A stretch of DNA of 56,233 nt from contig CALXDL010000072.1 of assembly GCA_944387055.1 (NCBI GenBank), forward strand, positions 1 through 56,233. The letters run 5' to 3'. The position numbers and the translations under genes were made by a program. Positions 32,870 through 41,830 of the stretch are shown in pieces. The notes beneath the pieces were generated by a model, which worked only from the letters and a program-made list of their open reading frames with translations, was not told the DNA's origin and did no database searches. This DNA is from an uncultured Oscillospiraceae bacterium. Lineage in GTDB: Bacteria > Bacillota > Clostridia > Oscillospirales > Oscillospiraceae. The first letter of the stretch is position 1; the number at the start of each line of letters is the position of its first letter.

Positions 32870-34087
32870 TCATGCCAACAGCGCGGCCAAGCGCTGGGCG
32901 ATGGCATCCAGGAACTCCTCGCTCGTGACACCTCTGGCCTGGAAGCCGGGCTCCACCAAGGGAAGGAGGTCACGGGTCATGATGCCGCTCATGAGCGTTC
33001 CCAGCGAAGCCTCTTCCAGGGCTCGTCCAAAATGCACCAAGTCCGCAGAGCCATCCAGCTCGCCCCGGCGCTTGAGGGCGCCGGACCAGGCGAAGATGGT
33101 GGCGATGGGGTTCGTGGACGTCTTCTCGCCCTTCAGATATTTGTAGTAGTGGCGAGTGACAGTGCCGTGGCTGGCCTCGAACTCCATGGTGCCGTCAGGG
33201 GAGACCAGTACGGAGGTCATCATGGCGAGAGAACCGAAAGCGGTGGCCACCATATCGCTCATCACATCGCCGTCATAGTTCTTCAGTGCCCAGATGAACC
33301 CGCCCTTAGAACGGATGCAGCGGGCCACGGCATCGTCGATGAGCGTGTAGAAATAGGTGAGGCCCAGTTTTTCGAATTCCGCCTGATAGGTGTTCGCATA
33401 CTCTTCCTCGAAGATCCGCTTGAACTCGCCATCATAGACCTTGGAGATGGTATCCTTGGTAGAGAACCACAGGTCCTGCTTCTGGCTGATGGCGTACTGG
33501 AAGCAACTGCGGGCGAAAGCGCGGATGCTCTTCTCTGTGTTGTGCTGGCCCTGCCACACGGCGGGACCGTCCACGGTCTGGACCGTGAGGGATCTCTCCT
33601 GGCCATCCTCGCCCCGGAAGGTCAAGGTAGCGGTGCCAGGACCTTCCGTCACCATATCCACGGCCTTGTACATGTCACCATAGGCGTGCCGGGCGATGGT
33701 GATGGGGGCCTCCCAGGTCTTGACCACCGGCTTGATGCAGGGCAGGATGATGGGAGTGCGGAAAGCTGTGCCGTCCAGATAGGCACGGATGGTGCCATTG
33801 GGGGACTTCCACATCTCCGTCAGCTCCGGATACTCCTCCATCCGTGCCCTGTTGGGGGTGATGGTGGCGCACTTGACCGCCACGCCGAGCCGTGCGGTGG
33901 CCTTAGCGGCATCGATGGTCACCTGATCGTGCGTCTCGTTCCGGTGCAACAGGCCTAGGTCATAGTATTCCGTCTTCAGGTCCACGAAGGGGAGGATCAA
34001 ACGCTCCTTGATCCAGCCCCAGAGGACGCGGGTCATCTCGTCGCCGTCCATCTCTACGATGGGCGTCATCATTTGGATCTTATCCAT
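32870..34087 (-). CDS. icd: NADP-dependent isocitrate dehydrogenase (eukaryotic-type)
   Basis: The 405-residue protein is a type II (eukaryote-like) isocitrate dehydrogenase making 2-oxoglutarate, CO2 and NADPH. Diagnostic pieces are VEMDGDEMTRVLW at the start, the substrate loop WKSPNGTIRAYLDGTAFR, the metal Asp region LKNYDGDVMSDM, and the NADP motif EASHGTVTRHYY. The HGTVTRH form indicates NADP, not NAD. AGGAGG stands before the ATG. It is 118 bp downstream of a YbhJ-type aconitase on the same strand, giving the citrate-to-2-oxoglutarate steps side by side. Confidence 0.96.
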   Translation of the reverse strand: MDKIQMMTPIVEMDGDEMTRVLWGWIKERLILPFVDLKTEYYDLGLLHRNETHDQVTIDAAKATARLGVAVKCATITPNRARMEEYPELTEMWKSPNGTIRAYLDGTAFRTPIILPCIKPVVKTWEAPITIARHAYGDMYKAVDMVTEGPGTATLTFRGEDGQERSLTVQTVDGPAVWQGQHNTEKSIRAFARSCFQYAISQKQDLWFSTKDTISKVYDGEFKRIFEEEYANTYQAEFEKLGLTYFYTLIDDAVARCIRSKGGFIWALKNYDGDVMSDMVATAFGSLAMMTSVLVSPDGTMEFEASHGTVTRHYYKYLKGEKTSTNPIATIFAWSGALKRRGELDGSADLVHFGRALEEASLGTLMSGIMTRDLLPLVEPGFQARGVTSEEFLDAIAQRLAALLA

Positions 34088-34205
34088 AGGGGGACCTCCT
34101 AAATCCGATCGTTCTCACCGCGAAGTGTATGCGGTGGTATCCTCTGTCCTGGCCGATAGGACAGACGGCCTTGCAGAGAGAGCAGGGAGACGCCAAAAGG
34201 ACGGA

Positions 34206-36449
34206 TCATCCATCGACACGCCTGGCGTAATGGTTCATGAGACAGCCATCCAGGATGATCGATCTCTCCTCCTCTGTCAGGCCGCATACGTGGAGGAGCA
34301 GGTCCTCTACGCCGCCGTCCCGACGGATCACCTTGGCAGGGATGTCCTCCAAGCCCGATGCGATGGCGGAACGAATGCCAGGCACGAACACACAGTCTCC
34401 CGGCTCATAGGGGAACGGCGTCCCCTCGTCGAGGGTGAAGGGCAGGATGCCCCAGTTGATACAGTTGGAGCGGTAGCGCTTCGTGGCGAAGGAATAGCAG
34501 ATGTTAGCGAAGCCGCCCAGGACTTTTTGACAGGAGGCCGCCTGCTCACGGGCGGAGCCGTCACCGGGCTTGTTGGCGAACACGCAGGAACCGAACTGCG
34601 TGTTTCCCATCAAGGCATTGCCGTCGCCGACCCGGTCCAGCATGGCTTTGAGCGCTTCGGGCGCCTTACCGGCCAGCCGCTGGGCCTCGATGGCCGCCAC
34701 GGCTTTGGCACGGCCTACATAGGCCGGCTCCCGGCGGGAGAGCGTGGCCTCCGCCAGCCGCAGGGGGTTGGAGCGGTAAGAAGAGGTCTCGCCGGAGGGG
34801 ATGAGCTCATCCGTGGTGGTGACGTCGTCCCGCAGCACCGCCGCCAGCTCTACCAGCAGGTTTTCTGCAAGTGGCTGCATCTTGGGCCAGTCGGTGATGT
34901 TGGGGCCCAGGCGCAGTTCCACGCTGGGGTCCGCTTTGCCGAAGCCGTAATACAGCCGTCGATCATAGACGCCCTTGTCGAAGTGATAGTCGTGATGTAC
35001 CGGCGTATAGTCGATATCCGTGGCGGCGGTGATCTTTCCGCCATTGAGAGCCGTGGCGGCGATGGACCGCGCATCCATGAGGCATACCCCGGCGAATTGT
35101 CCCTCGGCGGGTTTGGACCCCTCCCGGTTGGGGAAGTTCCGGGTGGTATGGCGCAGGGAGAGACCGTTGTTGGCCGGCACGTCCCCTGCACCGAAGCAGG
35201 GACCGCAGAAGCTGGGCTTGATGACTGCACCGCTCTCCAGCAGAGCAGACGTGGCGCCGATCCGCGTCAGCTCCAGACTTACGGGCACGCTGGTGGGATA
35301 CACGTCCAAAGAGAAGTACCCGTTGCCGCAGGAGCCGCCCTTGAGGATAGCGGCCGCCTCATCGATGTTGTCGAAGAGCCCGCCCGCACATCCGGCGATG
35401 ACGCCCTGGTCCGCCCAGACGCCGCCGTCATGGAGCTTGTCGGTGAGCTTGACGCGGGCTTTGGGATAGCGCGCCTGAGCATCCGCTTCCACTGCAGCCA
35501 GGATATCAGCGGCGTGTGCCTGGAACTCATGGATGGTATAGGCGTTAGAGGGGTGGAAAGGCAAGGCGATCATCGGCTCGACTTTGGAGAGATCGACCTC
35601 GATGTACTTGTCATACCAGGCGAACTCGTCCGGATGCAGCGGGCGATAGTCCTGGGGACGCTGATGCGCCTCATAGAAGCCCTGAGTCACAGCATCGGTC
35701 TCCCAGATCGAAGAGAGGCAGGTGGTCTCCGTGGTCATCACATCGATGCCGTTGCGGAAATCGATGGGCAGCGATGCGATGCCGGGCCCAGCGAACTCCA
35801 ACACGCAGTTGTTGACGAAGCCGGAGGCGAAGGTGGCCTTCACCAGAGCGATGGCCACATCGTGGGGGCCGACGCCCCGGCGGGGAGCACCTGTGAGATA
35901 TACCAGGACCACCTTGGGATAACGGATGTCCCAGGTGTCCTTGAGCAGCTGTTTGGCAAGCTCTGGTCCACCCTCACCCACGGCCATGGTGCCGAGCGCT
36001 CCATAACGCGTGTGGGAGTCGGAGCCCAAGATCATGGCGCCGCAGCGCGCCATCTGTTCTCTGGCGTAGGAGTGGATGACGCTCTGGTTCGCCGGGACAT
36101 AGATGCCCCCATACTTCTTGGCGGCGGAAAGGCCGAACACGTGGTCATCCTCATTGATGGTGCCCCCCACCGCACACAGACTGTTGTGGCAGTTGGTGAG
36201 GGCGTAGGGGATCGGGAACTCTTTCATCCCGGAGGCGCGGGCCTGTTGGATGATGCCCACATAGGTGATGTCGTGGGACACCATGGCATCGAAACGGATG
36301 CTCAGCGCTTCCGGATCGCCGGAACAGTTGTGTGCCTGGAGGATGTTCCAGGCCATGGTCCTCTTCCGTCCTTCGGCGGGGGAGAGAGGCGCAGACTCCT
36401 GGGGCACGCCGTCCACCAGGAATATGCCGCTGTTATGGAGCATGATCAT
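34206..36449 (-). CDS. YbhJ-type aconitase-family hydratase
   Basis: The 747-residue protein follows E. coli YbhJ closely as I recall it: FDAMVSHDITYVGIIQ, TNCHNSLCAVGGTINEDDHV, GSDSHTRYGALGTMAVGEGG, RNGIDVMTTETTCLSSIW, IRHTTRNFPNREGSK here read as LRHTTRNFPNREGSK, TTTDELIPSGETSSYRSN. The three cluster cysteines are present: C354 in IAGC, C415 and C418 in CGPC, spaced 61 and 3 as in aconitase. ATG 36449 is chosen because AGGAGG lies 6 nt upstream; longer starts do not fit. Its place directly upstream of icd suggests it serves as the citrate/isocitrate aconitase. The activity of YbhJ itself is not established to my knowledge. Confidence 0.9.
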   Translation of the reverse strand: MIMLHNSGIFLVDGVPQESAPLSPAEGRKRTMAWNILQAHNCSGDPEALSIRFDAMVSHDITYVGIIQQARASGMKEFPIPYALTNCHNSLCAVGGTINEDDHVFGLSAAKKYGGIYVPANQSVIHSYAREQMARCGAMILGSDSHTRYGALGTMAVGEGGPELAKQLLKDTWDIRYPKVVLVYLTGAPRRGVGPHDVAIALVKATFASGFVNNCVLEFAGPGIASLPIDFRNGIDVMTTETTCLSSIWETDAVTQGFYEAHQRPQDYRPLHPDEFAWYDKYIEVDLSKVEPMIALPFHPSNAYTIHEFQAHAADILAAVEADAQARYPKARVKLTDKLHDGGVWADQGVIAGCAGGLFDNIDEAAAILKGGSCGNGYFSLDVYPTSVPVSLELTRIGATSALLESGAVIKPSFCGPCFGAGDVPANNGLSLRHTTRNFPNREGSKPAEGQFAGVCLMDARSIAATALNGGKITAATDIDYTPVHHDYHFDKGVYDRRLYYGFGKADPSVELRLGPNITDWPKMQPLAENLLVELAAVLRDDVTTTDELIPSGETSSYRSNPLRLAEATLSRREPAYVGRAKAVAAIEAQRLAGKAPEALKAMLDRVGDGNALMGNTQFGSCVFANKPGDGSAREQAASCQKVLGGFANICYSFATKRYRSNCINWGILPFTLDEGTPFPYEPGDCVFVPGIRSAIASGLEDIPAKVIRRDGGVEDLLLHVCGLTEEERSIILDGCLMNHYARRVDG

Positions 36450-36589
36450 GTGGGACCTCCTGTCCATCACGGCTGAAGCCGCTGTTCGTTTGCACCATGA
36501 TACCACAATTCGGATGGGATGGAAAGAACAACTGTGTGAAAATAGATCACCGCCCCGGTGAGTCAGACGGTCTGATGGAGATCTGATGA

Positions 36590-36632
36590 TTGCTTTTTGC
36601 TGGGCGTATGGTATAGTAGTAACGATACCATA
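36590..36632 (+). promoter_or_regulatory. degV promoter with inverted repeat over the -10
   Basis: TTGCTT (36590-36595), 16-bp spacer, TATAGT (36612-36617). TATGGTAT (36607-36614) and ATACCATA (36625-36632) form an inverted repeat overlapping the -10 and start point, a likely operator. Confidence 0.55.
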
Positions 36633-36715
36633 TCAGATGGTCAGGCGTGCCAGATGAGATCGTTTGGACATGCTTGCAGGAGAAGGACACGGAGAACGAC
36701 AAGGAGAAGCTAGGA

Positions 36716-37585
36716 ATGGAGCCTAAAAAGATCGCTCTGCTGACGGATTCTTGCGCGGACTTAGCGCCTCAGGCGGCGGAAGAGAACCAGATCCACATCG
36801 TACCTCTGCGGATCCGCTGCGCTGATGGGGAATATCGGGACGGCGTGGACATCCACGCCGCCGACATCTATGCCCGGCTCCGGGCCGGGGAACTGCCTCA
36901 GACGTCCCTGCCCTCACTGGAAGATGTGGGCCGGGGCCTGGAGCAGGTGGAGGAAGCAGGATATGACGGCGTAGTGGCCGTCATGCTCTCCAGCGGACTG
37001 TCGGGGACGTATAATCTGCTGCGCCTGGTGGGGGAGGAGTACCCGCGGCTGGCCCTGCGGGTCTATGACTCCAAGAGCGGTTCCATGGGCGTGGGTATGA
37101 CGATGCTGCAGCTGGCGCAGGATCTGCGCGATGGCATGGACTGGGAGACCTTGACAGAGCGGCGGGTGCCGCAGCTCATCGCCGGGACCCACCCGTTCTT
37201 CTCGGTAGATACCTTGGAATATCTCCGGCGGGGTGGACGCATCGGCAAGATCACCGCTGTCACGGGGACGCTGCTCCAGATCAAGCCCATCATCACGTTC
37301 GCAGAGGATGGAGAGCTCCAGTCTATCGCCAAGGTCCGGGGCAGAGGACAGGTGATGGACAAGCTGGTGGAGCTGACGGTGAAGGCCTGCGGCGGCCATC
37401 GGCGATACAATCTGGCAGTGGCCAACGGCGGTGCGCCGGAGGAGATGGCGCTGCTGCGGGACAAGCTGACCGCCGCGCTGCCGGACTATGACCATATCTG
37501 GGAAGGGGAGATCGACGGGACCCTCAGCGTCTATATCGGCGACGGCGTCCTGGGCGCTGCGGTCCAAGTACTCGACTGCGGATGA
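36716..37585 (+). CDS. degV: DegV family fatty-acid-binding protein
   Basis: The 289-residue protein has the DegV plan: IALLTDSCADLAPQ at the start, LPQTSLPSLEDVGRGLEQ, SSGLSGTYNLLRL, YDSKSGSMGVGM, and FFSVDTLEYLRRGGRIGK with ITAVTGTLLQIKPII. DegV proteins bind fatty acids, and some (FakB) present them to the kinase FakA for phosphorylation. No fakA is nearby. ATG 36716 has AAGGAG 9 nt upstream; the open frame begins earlier without support. It is a single-gene unit. Confidence 0.93.
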   Translation: MEPKKIALLTDSCADLAPQAAEENQIHIVPLRIRCADGEYRDGVDIHAADIYARLRAGELPQTSLPSLEDVGRGLEQVEEAGYDGVVAVMLSSGLSGTYNLLRLVGEEYPRLALRVYDSKSGSMGVGMTMLQLAQDLRDGMDWETLTERRVPQLIAGTHPFFSVDTLEYLRRGGRIGKITAVTGTLLQIKPIITFAEDGELQSIAKVRGRGQVMDKLVELTVKACGGHRRYNLAVANGGAPEEMALLRDKLTAALPDYDHIWEGEIDGTLSVYIGDGVLGAAVQVLDCG

Positions 37586-37640
37586 GGCGGCCGGAGCCAC
37601 CAGACGTGTGGAGGCGGTACCGTCCCGACACGAGGAGCAG

Positions 37641-37687
37641 AGACGGACAGCGGAGGGCGTACGCTGCGCCTCCTCCGCTGTCCGTCC
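37641..37687 (+). terminator. Terminator of degV
   Basis: Fifteen-bp stem (37642-37656 with 37672-37686) around a GC-rich loop, about 55 bp after the stop; no T run follows. Confidence 0.65.
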
Positions 37688-37744
37688 GGCCGTTGGAGGG
37701 GCTCCGCCTGGAAAGCACCGCACGGCCCGCGTCAGTGTGCGGAC

Positions 37745-37773
37745 TTGACGCGGACGAGAGGATCCGATATTTT
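37745..37773 (+). promoter_or_regulatory. pepD promoter
   Basis: TTGACG (37745-37750), 17-bp spacer, TATTTT (37768-37773), about 130 bp before the ATG. Confidence 0.5.
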
Positions 37774-37906
37774 ATAGGACGCCGGCACATCATAGACAAG
37801 ATGCGGCACTCGATGGGCGGCTCTCCGCCCGCATCCATGCAGCCGGACGGGAGCGCCGCAGAGGGGAGGGAGACCTCTCTCCTCCAAAAGAAAGGAGCGC
37901 GAGCAC

Positions 37907-39349
37907 ATGCGTGTATTAGAAGGGATAGAGCCTCAGCGTGTATTCCATTTTTTTGAGCAGATCTGCACCATCCCCCACGGGTCCAGGAACACCCGGGCGA
38001 TCAGCGACTGGTGTGTGGCGTTCGCCAAAGAGCGGGGCCTGGAACATCATCAAGACCAAGCGGACAATGTCATCATCATCAAAGAGGCCACGCCGGGCTA
38101 TGAGCATGCGGAGTCGATCATCCTCCAGGGGCATCTGGACATGGTGTGTGAAAAGGAGGTTGGCTGCTCCAAAGATATGGACCGAGAGGGCTTGGACCTG
38201 ATGGTGGACGGTGACGTCATCCGGGCCGTGGGGACGACCTTGGGCGGCGATGACGGCATCGCGGTGGCTATGATGCTGGCTATCCTGGATGCGCAGGACT
38301 TGGCGCATCCCCGACTGGAGGCAGTGTTCACCGCGGACGAGGAGATCGGCCTGCTGGGTGCCAGCGCCATCGATGTTCGTCCGCTCCAGGGCAGGCGGAT
38401 GGTGAACCTCGATTCCGAGACGGAGGGGATCTTCACGGTCAGCTGTGCCGGCGGCAGCACGGATCGCTGCATCCTGCCGCTGGTCCGAGCCGAACATGCC
38501 GGAACGGCTTTGACCGTCACGGTCCGGGGACTGCAGGGCGGCCATTCAGGCACTGAGATCCACAAGGGGGGAGCCAATGCCAATATCCTCATGGGACGCA
38601 TCCTCCAGGCGATGGCCGCTCGCACGCAGCTGCGCATCCAGTGGGTGCGCGGCGGACTGAAGGACAATGCCATCCCGGTGGCGTCGGAGGCCCTGCTGTC
38701 TGTGGAAGACGCACCGGCGGCACGGGCGGCTGTGGAAGAGCTGGCGGCAGCGCTCCAAAACGAATACCGGGTCACAGATCCAGGACTGGAGGTATCCGTG
38801 GCAGAGGGGGGAGAGACCGCCTGCCCCATGGATGCCGCGACCACGGATAAGGTCATCTGCATGCTCACATGTCTGCCAAACGGCGTCCAGGCCATGAGCG
38901 CTGATATCCCCGGGCTGGTGCAGACGTCTGTGAACCTGGGGATCTTGTCCACAGAGGAAGAAGGACTCAGCGCCTCCTGCTGTGTCCGCAGCTCGGTGGA
39001 CTCCCAGAAGGAGATGCTCAAGGCCCGGCTGACCACGCTGATGACACAGCTTGGCGGCAGGGTGGAAGTCTCCGGTGACTATCCCGGATGGGCATATCTG
39101 CCGGAGTCTCCGCTGCGCAGGACGATGACGGACGTGTTCCAGGAACGATATGGATATGAGCCGAAGATCGAAGCCATCCACGCGGGATTGGAATGCGGCC
39201 TGTTCGCCGGGAAGATCCCCGGTCTGGACTGCGTTTCCATCGGGCCGGACCTGCTGGAGATCCATACGCCGCGAGAGGCGATGTGCATCGCCTCTGTCCA
39301 GAGGGTCTGGGCGTTCTTGTTAGAGGTCCTGGCGCGGGCAAAGGGATGA
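37907..39349 (+). CDS. pepD: Aminoacyl-histidine dipeptidase (M20C, PepD)
   Basis: The 480-residue metallopeptidase matches PepD, which splits beta-Ala-His, Xaa-His and many other dipeptides. Motifs in order: ICTIPHGSRNT at the start, zinc-binding ILQGHLDMVCEK, TTLGGDDGIAVAMML, catalytic Glu in FTADEEIGLLGA, the RGLQGGHSGTEIHKG dimer-domain loop, and AIHAGLECGLFAGK near the end. AAGGAGCGCG precedes the ATG. It is a single-gene unit with a strong terminator. Confidence 0.96.
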   Translation: MRVLEGIEPQRVFHFFEQICTIPHGSRNTRAISDWCVAFAKERGLEHHQDQADNVIIIKEATPGYEHAESIILQGHLDMVCEKEVGCSKDMDREGLDLMVDGDVIRAVGTTLGGDDGIAVAMMLAILDAQDLAHPRLEAVFTADEEIGLLGASAIDVRPLQGRRMVNLDSETEGIFTVSCAGGSTDRCILPLVRAEHAGTALTVTVRGLQGGHSGTEIHKGGANANILMGRILQAMAARTQLRIQWVRGGLKDNAIPVASEALLSVEDAPAARAAVEELAAALQNEYRVTDPGLEVSVAEGGETACPMDAATTDKVICMLTCLPNGVQAMSADIPGLVQTSVNLGILSTEEEGLSASCCVRSSVDSQKEMLKARLTTLMTQLGGRVEVSGDYPGWAYLPESPLRRTMTDVFQERYGYEPKIEAIHAGLECGLFAGKIPGLDCVSIGPDLLEIHTPREAMCIASVQRVWAFLLEVLARAKG

Positions 39350-39467
39350 ATGGGGCGATGCTCTGGGAGCGTTGGCCGTCGCGATGCGCTGCGGCCTGCC
39401 CTTGGCTCCCGGAAAACTTGACCTGGAGGACAGGAATCGAGGGCCTTTGCGGGGGCAGCCGGATATG

Positions 39468-39515
39468 ATGAGAGAGGGAGCATCCCTTTGAGATGCTCCC
39501 TCTCTCATGCTTTTT
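39468..39515 (+). terminator. Terminator of pepD
   Basis: Perfect 17-bp stem (39468-39484 with 39492-39508), 7-base loop, then GCTTTTTCC. It lies between convergent genes and may serve both. Confidence 0.9.
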
Positions 39516-39525
39516 CCATAGGAGC

Positions 39526-40488
39526 TCAGCCCATCTCGGAGAGCGCAGGATCTGCCGAGAGCAGCAGCGCGCCCACCAGGACTGCATCATCCATGAGCTG
39601 GCTGGGCAGGATCCGGATCCGCCCCACGTCCGCCACGAACGCAGCCGCCTCAGTGGCCTTCCGGAGCCGGGAGAAGAGGATATCGCCCATCTTGGCCACA
39701 CCGCCGCCGATCACGATGGTGTCCGGGAAGGCGAGCGCCAGGACATCGGCCAGCCCCAGGGAGAACGTCTGCGCGACACGGTCCAGTTCCTCACAGCAGA
39801 ACGCGTCGCCCAGCCGCACGCCGTCTGCCAGGTCTGCACAGGTGTGGGGGAGAGGCCTGGCAGCGAGATAAGAGGCGGGAGGGACATAACCGGGAGAATT
39901 GAGGCGCTTTTCGATAGACGGTCCCGCACATAGATATTCCAGACGAGTGGCGGCGCCAGGTGCGGCCGCCCGCCAGTCTGGTACCCAGGCATATCCCAGG
40001 GAACTGGCGCCGAAGCCGCCGGGCCAATACAGACCGCCGCCGATACCCGTACCGATGTTGGTATAGAAGAACCTCCGGCTGCCGCGTCCGGCACCGCGAT
40101 ACAGCTCCCCGAGGCCGCCGGTCACAGTGTCATTGCGGACCACGGTCGGGAGGCGGAACGTATCATGGAACCAGTCTCGCAGGGGGAAGTCCTCCCACCC
40201 CTCCACCTGCAGAGAACAGAGGATCCGGCCAGTGGGCGGGTCGATGGGGCCGCCGAAGCCGACGCCGATCCCGCTCAGATCCCAATCTGCCTGCAGTCCG
40301 CGGACCGTCGTCTCGATCCAGCTGCGGATGCCCTTTGCAGTCGTGCCCCCGGCCAATCTCACTTGACGGCGGGCCAGGATCTGCCCATCCGCTGTCCCCA
40401 CGGCGGCTTGCTGCTTGGTGCCGCCGATCTCGATGGCCAGATGATACGGCGGACGCTCTGCTCCGCCTGGATGTGCGTTTGCCACCAT
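39526..40488 (-). CDS. ROK-family sugar kinase homologue lacking the zinc motif
   Basis: The 320-residue protein has the ROK ATPase core: phosphate-1 loop IEIGGTK (22-25), VGFGGPIDPPTG, the putative catalytic Asp in VVRND (D120), GTGIGGG (146-152) and adenosine-loop VIGGGVAKMGD. The usual CxCGxxGCxE zinc site and the preceding ExGH are not found: the region reads ASSLGYAWVPDW and LEYLCAGPSIEK. It may therefore have unusual substrate binding or be a sensor. GGGAGGGA lies 8 nt before ATG 40488. It is divergent from the LacI regulator, 264 bp away, so it is probably part of the sugar locus. Confidence 0.87.
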   Translation of the reverse strand: MVANAHPGGAERPPYHLAIEIGGTKQQAAVGTADGQILARRQVRLAGGTTAKGIRSWIETTVRGLQADWDLSGIGVGFGGPIDPPTGRILCSLQVEGWEDFPLRDWFHDTFRLPTVVRNDTVTGGLGELYRGAGRGSRRFFYTNIGTGIGGGLYWPGGFGASSLGYAWVPDWRAAAPGAATRLEYLCAGPSIEKRLNSPGYVPPASYLAARPLPHTCADLADGVRLGDAFCCEELDRVAQTFSLGLADVLALAFPDTIVIGGGVAKMGDILFSRLRKATEAAAFVADVGRIRILPSQLMDDAVLVGALLLSADPALSEMG

Positions 40489-40689
40489 AAGCTCATTCCC
40501 TCCCTAGCGATGTTTATCCATAGGCCCACAGGCGGTATCGGACGCTGGACGATGCCATGCGGCCGCCTGCTTGTGTCATGATACCACACGGACGATGAGA
40601 AGTCACTTTCGTTTCTCTTTTTACGTAAGAAAAAGAAAAATTTGTACACTCATCCGGAAAACGCACTTGAAATCTGTATATTTTAAACA

Positions 40690-40718
40690 TTGAAATGGAT
40701 TACAAAATCTGCTATATA
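40690..40718 (+). promoter_or_regulatory. Promoter of the lacI-type gene
   Basis: TTGAAA (40690-40695), 17-bp spacer, TATATA (40713-40718). The -35 is embedded in the first operator-like repeat. Confidence 0.65.
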
Positions 40719-40748
40719 TATGAATAAAGACGAATGAAAAGGATTACA
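40691..40748 (+). promoter_or_regulatory. Two LacI/CcpA-like operator repeats
   Basis: TGAAATGGATTACA (40691-40704) and TGAAAAGGATTACA (40735-40748) differ by one base and lie 44 bp apart. Each fits the cre-like pattern TGWAANCGNTNWCA except for G in place of the central C. One overlaps the -35, the other ends 4 bp before the ATG of the LacI-type gene, consistent with autoregulation or catabolite control. Confidence 0.55.
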
Positions 40749-40752
40749 TATC

Positions 40753-41763
40753 ATGGTCACGATTGCTGATGTGGCAAAGGCGGCGGGTGTTTCCGTCGCC
40801 ACGGTGTCCCGCGTGATGAATCACAGCAGTCTGGTGGCAGAGCCCACTGCGAAGGTGGTCCGCGAGGCTATCGAGCGTCTTTCCTATGTGCCGAACCAGC
40901 AGGCGAGGAACCTGCGCCGCAATGAGAGCAAGACGGTACTGGTGCTGCTCCCCAATATCACGAACCCCTATTATGCCAACGTGTTCGACGGGATCAATGA
41001 GAGGGCCCAGGCCCTGGGATATACTTTGTTCCTGTGCAGTACTGAGAGGCAGGACCCGGAGGCGCTGCTAAAAGAGACCATCGAATATAAGCGGGCGGAC
41101 GGCGCGATCTTGATGCACATCGACCGGGACGAGCGTTGGCTACAAAAGTACAGCGACCGCTTCCCAATCGTGCAGTGCTGCGAATATGCAGCGCCCTGCG
41201 ACACGGCCCATGTCTCTGTGGACAACTATCGGGCAGGGTACGAGGCCACTTCCTATTTGGTGGGGCTGGGCAGGAGGAAGGTGGGCATCATCAGTTCCGC
41301 CAATCGGATGATGTCCACGCTGCAGCGGATGCGCGGCTATCAGGACGCCTTGTCGGATGCAGGCATCTCTCTGGAAGATCGGTACATCGCCTGTTCTGAC
41401 GAGAGCTACAGCTACATGAGTAGTCTGCAGGCGGCTAGGGAACTGCTTTCTCAGCCAGACCGGCCAGATGCGCTGTTCTGCATCAGTGATGCCATCGCTT
41501 TGGCGGCGGTAGTGGTGGCGGGCGAGCTGGGGATATCCGTCCCGGAGGAGGTCTCTGTGGTGGGCTTCGACGATGTCATCTATACACAGATGATCCATCC
41601 CTATCTGTCCACCATGATTCAGCCCTGCCTTGCGCTTGGCGAGCGCGCCATCGATATGCTCGACCAGCTCATCGCTGGCCATCCATTGGAAAATCGGAAT
41701 GTCGTCCTTCCCCATGGTTTCATCGCGAGAGAATCCACCTGTCCTCTGCGGGAGGATGCCTGA
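40753..41763 (+). CDS. LacI-family transcriptional regulator of the sugar locus
   Basis: The 336-residue protein has a LacI helix-turn-helix (VTIADVAKAAGVSVATVSRV, then RLSYVPNQQARNLRR hinge) and a periplasmic-binding-protein-like sensor domain (LPNITNPYYANVFDGI, VSVDNYRAGYEATSYL, FCISDAIALAAVV, VSVVGFDDVIYTQMIHPYLS). The ligand is presumably the imported sugar or a phosphorylated product. It is the first gene of the rightward locus and has two repeats fitting LacI-type operators in its promoter. No perfect Shine-Dalgarno stands before the ATG (AAAAGGA only). Confidence 0.93.
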   Translation: MVTIADVAKAAGVSVATVSRVMNHSSLVAEPTAKVVREAIERLSYVPNQQARNLRRNESKTVLVLLPNITNPYYANVFDGINERAQALGYTLFLCSTERQDPEALLKETIEYKRADGAILMHIDRDERWLQKYSDRFPIVQCCEYAAPCDTAHVSVDNYRAGYEATSYLVGLGRRKVGIISSANRMMSTLQRMRGYQDALSDAGISLEDRYIACSDESYSYMSSLQAARELLSQPDRPDALFCISDAIALAAVVVAGELGISVPEEVSVVGFDDVIYTQMIHPYLSTMIQPCLALGERAIDMLDQLIAGHPLENRNVVLPHGFIARESTCPLREDA

Positions 41764-41769
41764 AGCGGT

Positions 41770-41794
41770 ATTTTCCGGCCGTATGGCCGAAAAA
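41770..41794 (+). terminator. Weak hairpin between lacI and the binding-protein gene
   Basis: TTTTCCGGCC pairs with GGCCGAAAAA across GTAT with one mismatch/bulge. It is AT-flanked on both sides and could attenuate read-through or act as an operator. Confidence 0.4.
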
Positions 41795-41830
41795 TAGAGG
41801 GATCTGCATAAAATTTAGAGGAGGATTACC

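Noticed and set aside
34008-36476. Very long plus-strand frame opposite the aconitase gene
   Set aside because: Antisense shadow caused by high GC; all conserved motifs lie on the minus strand.
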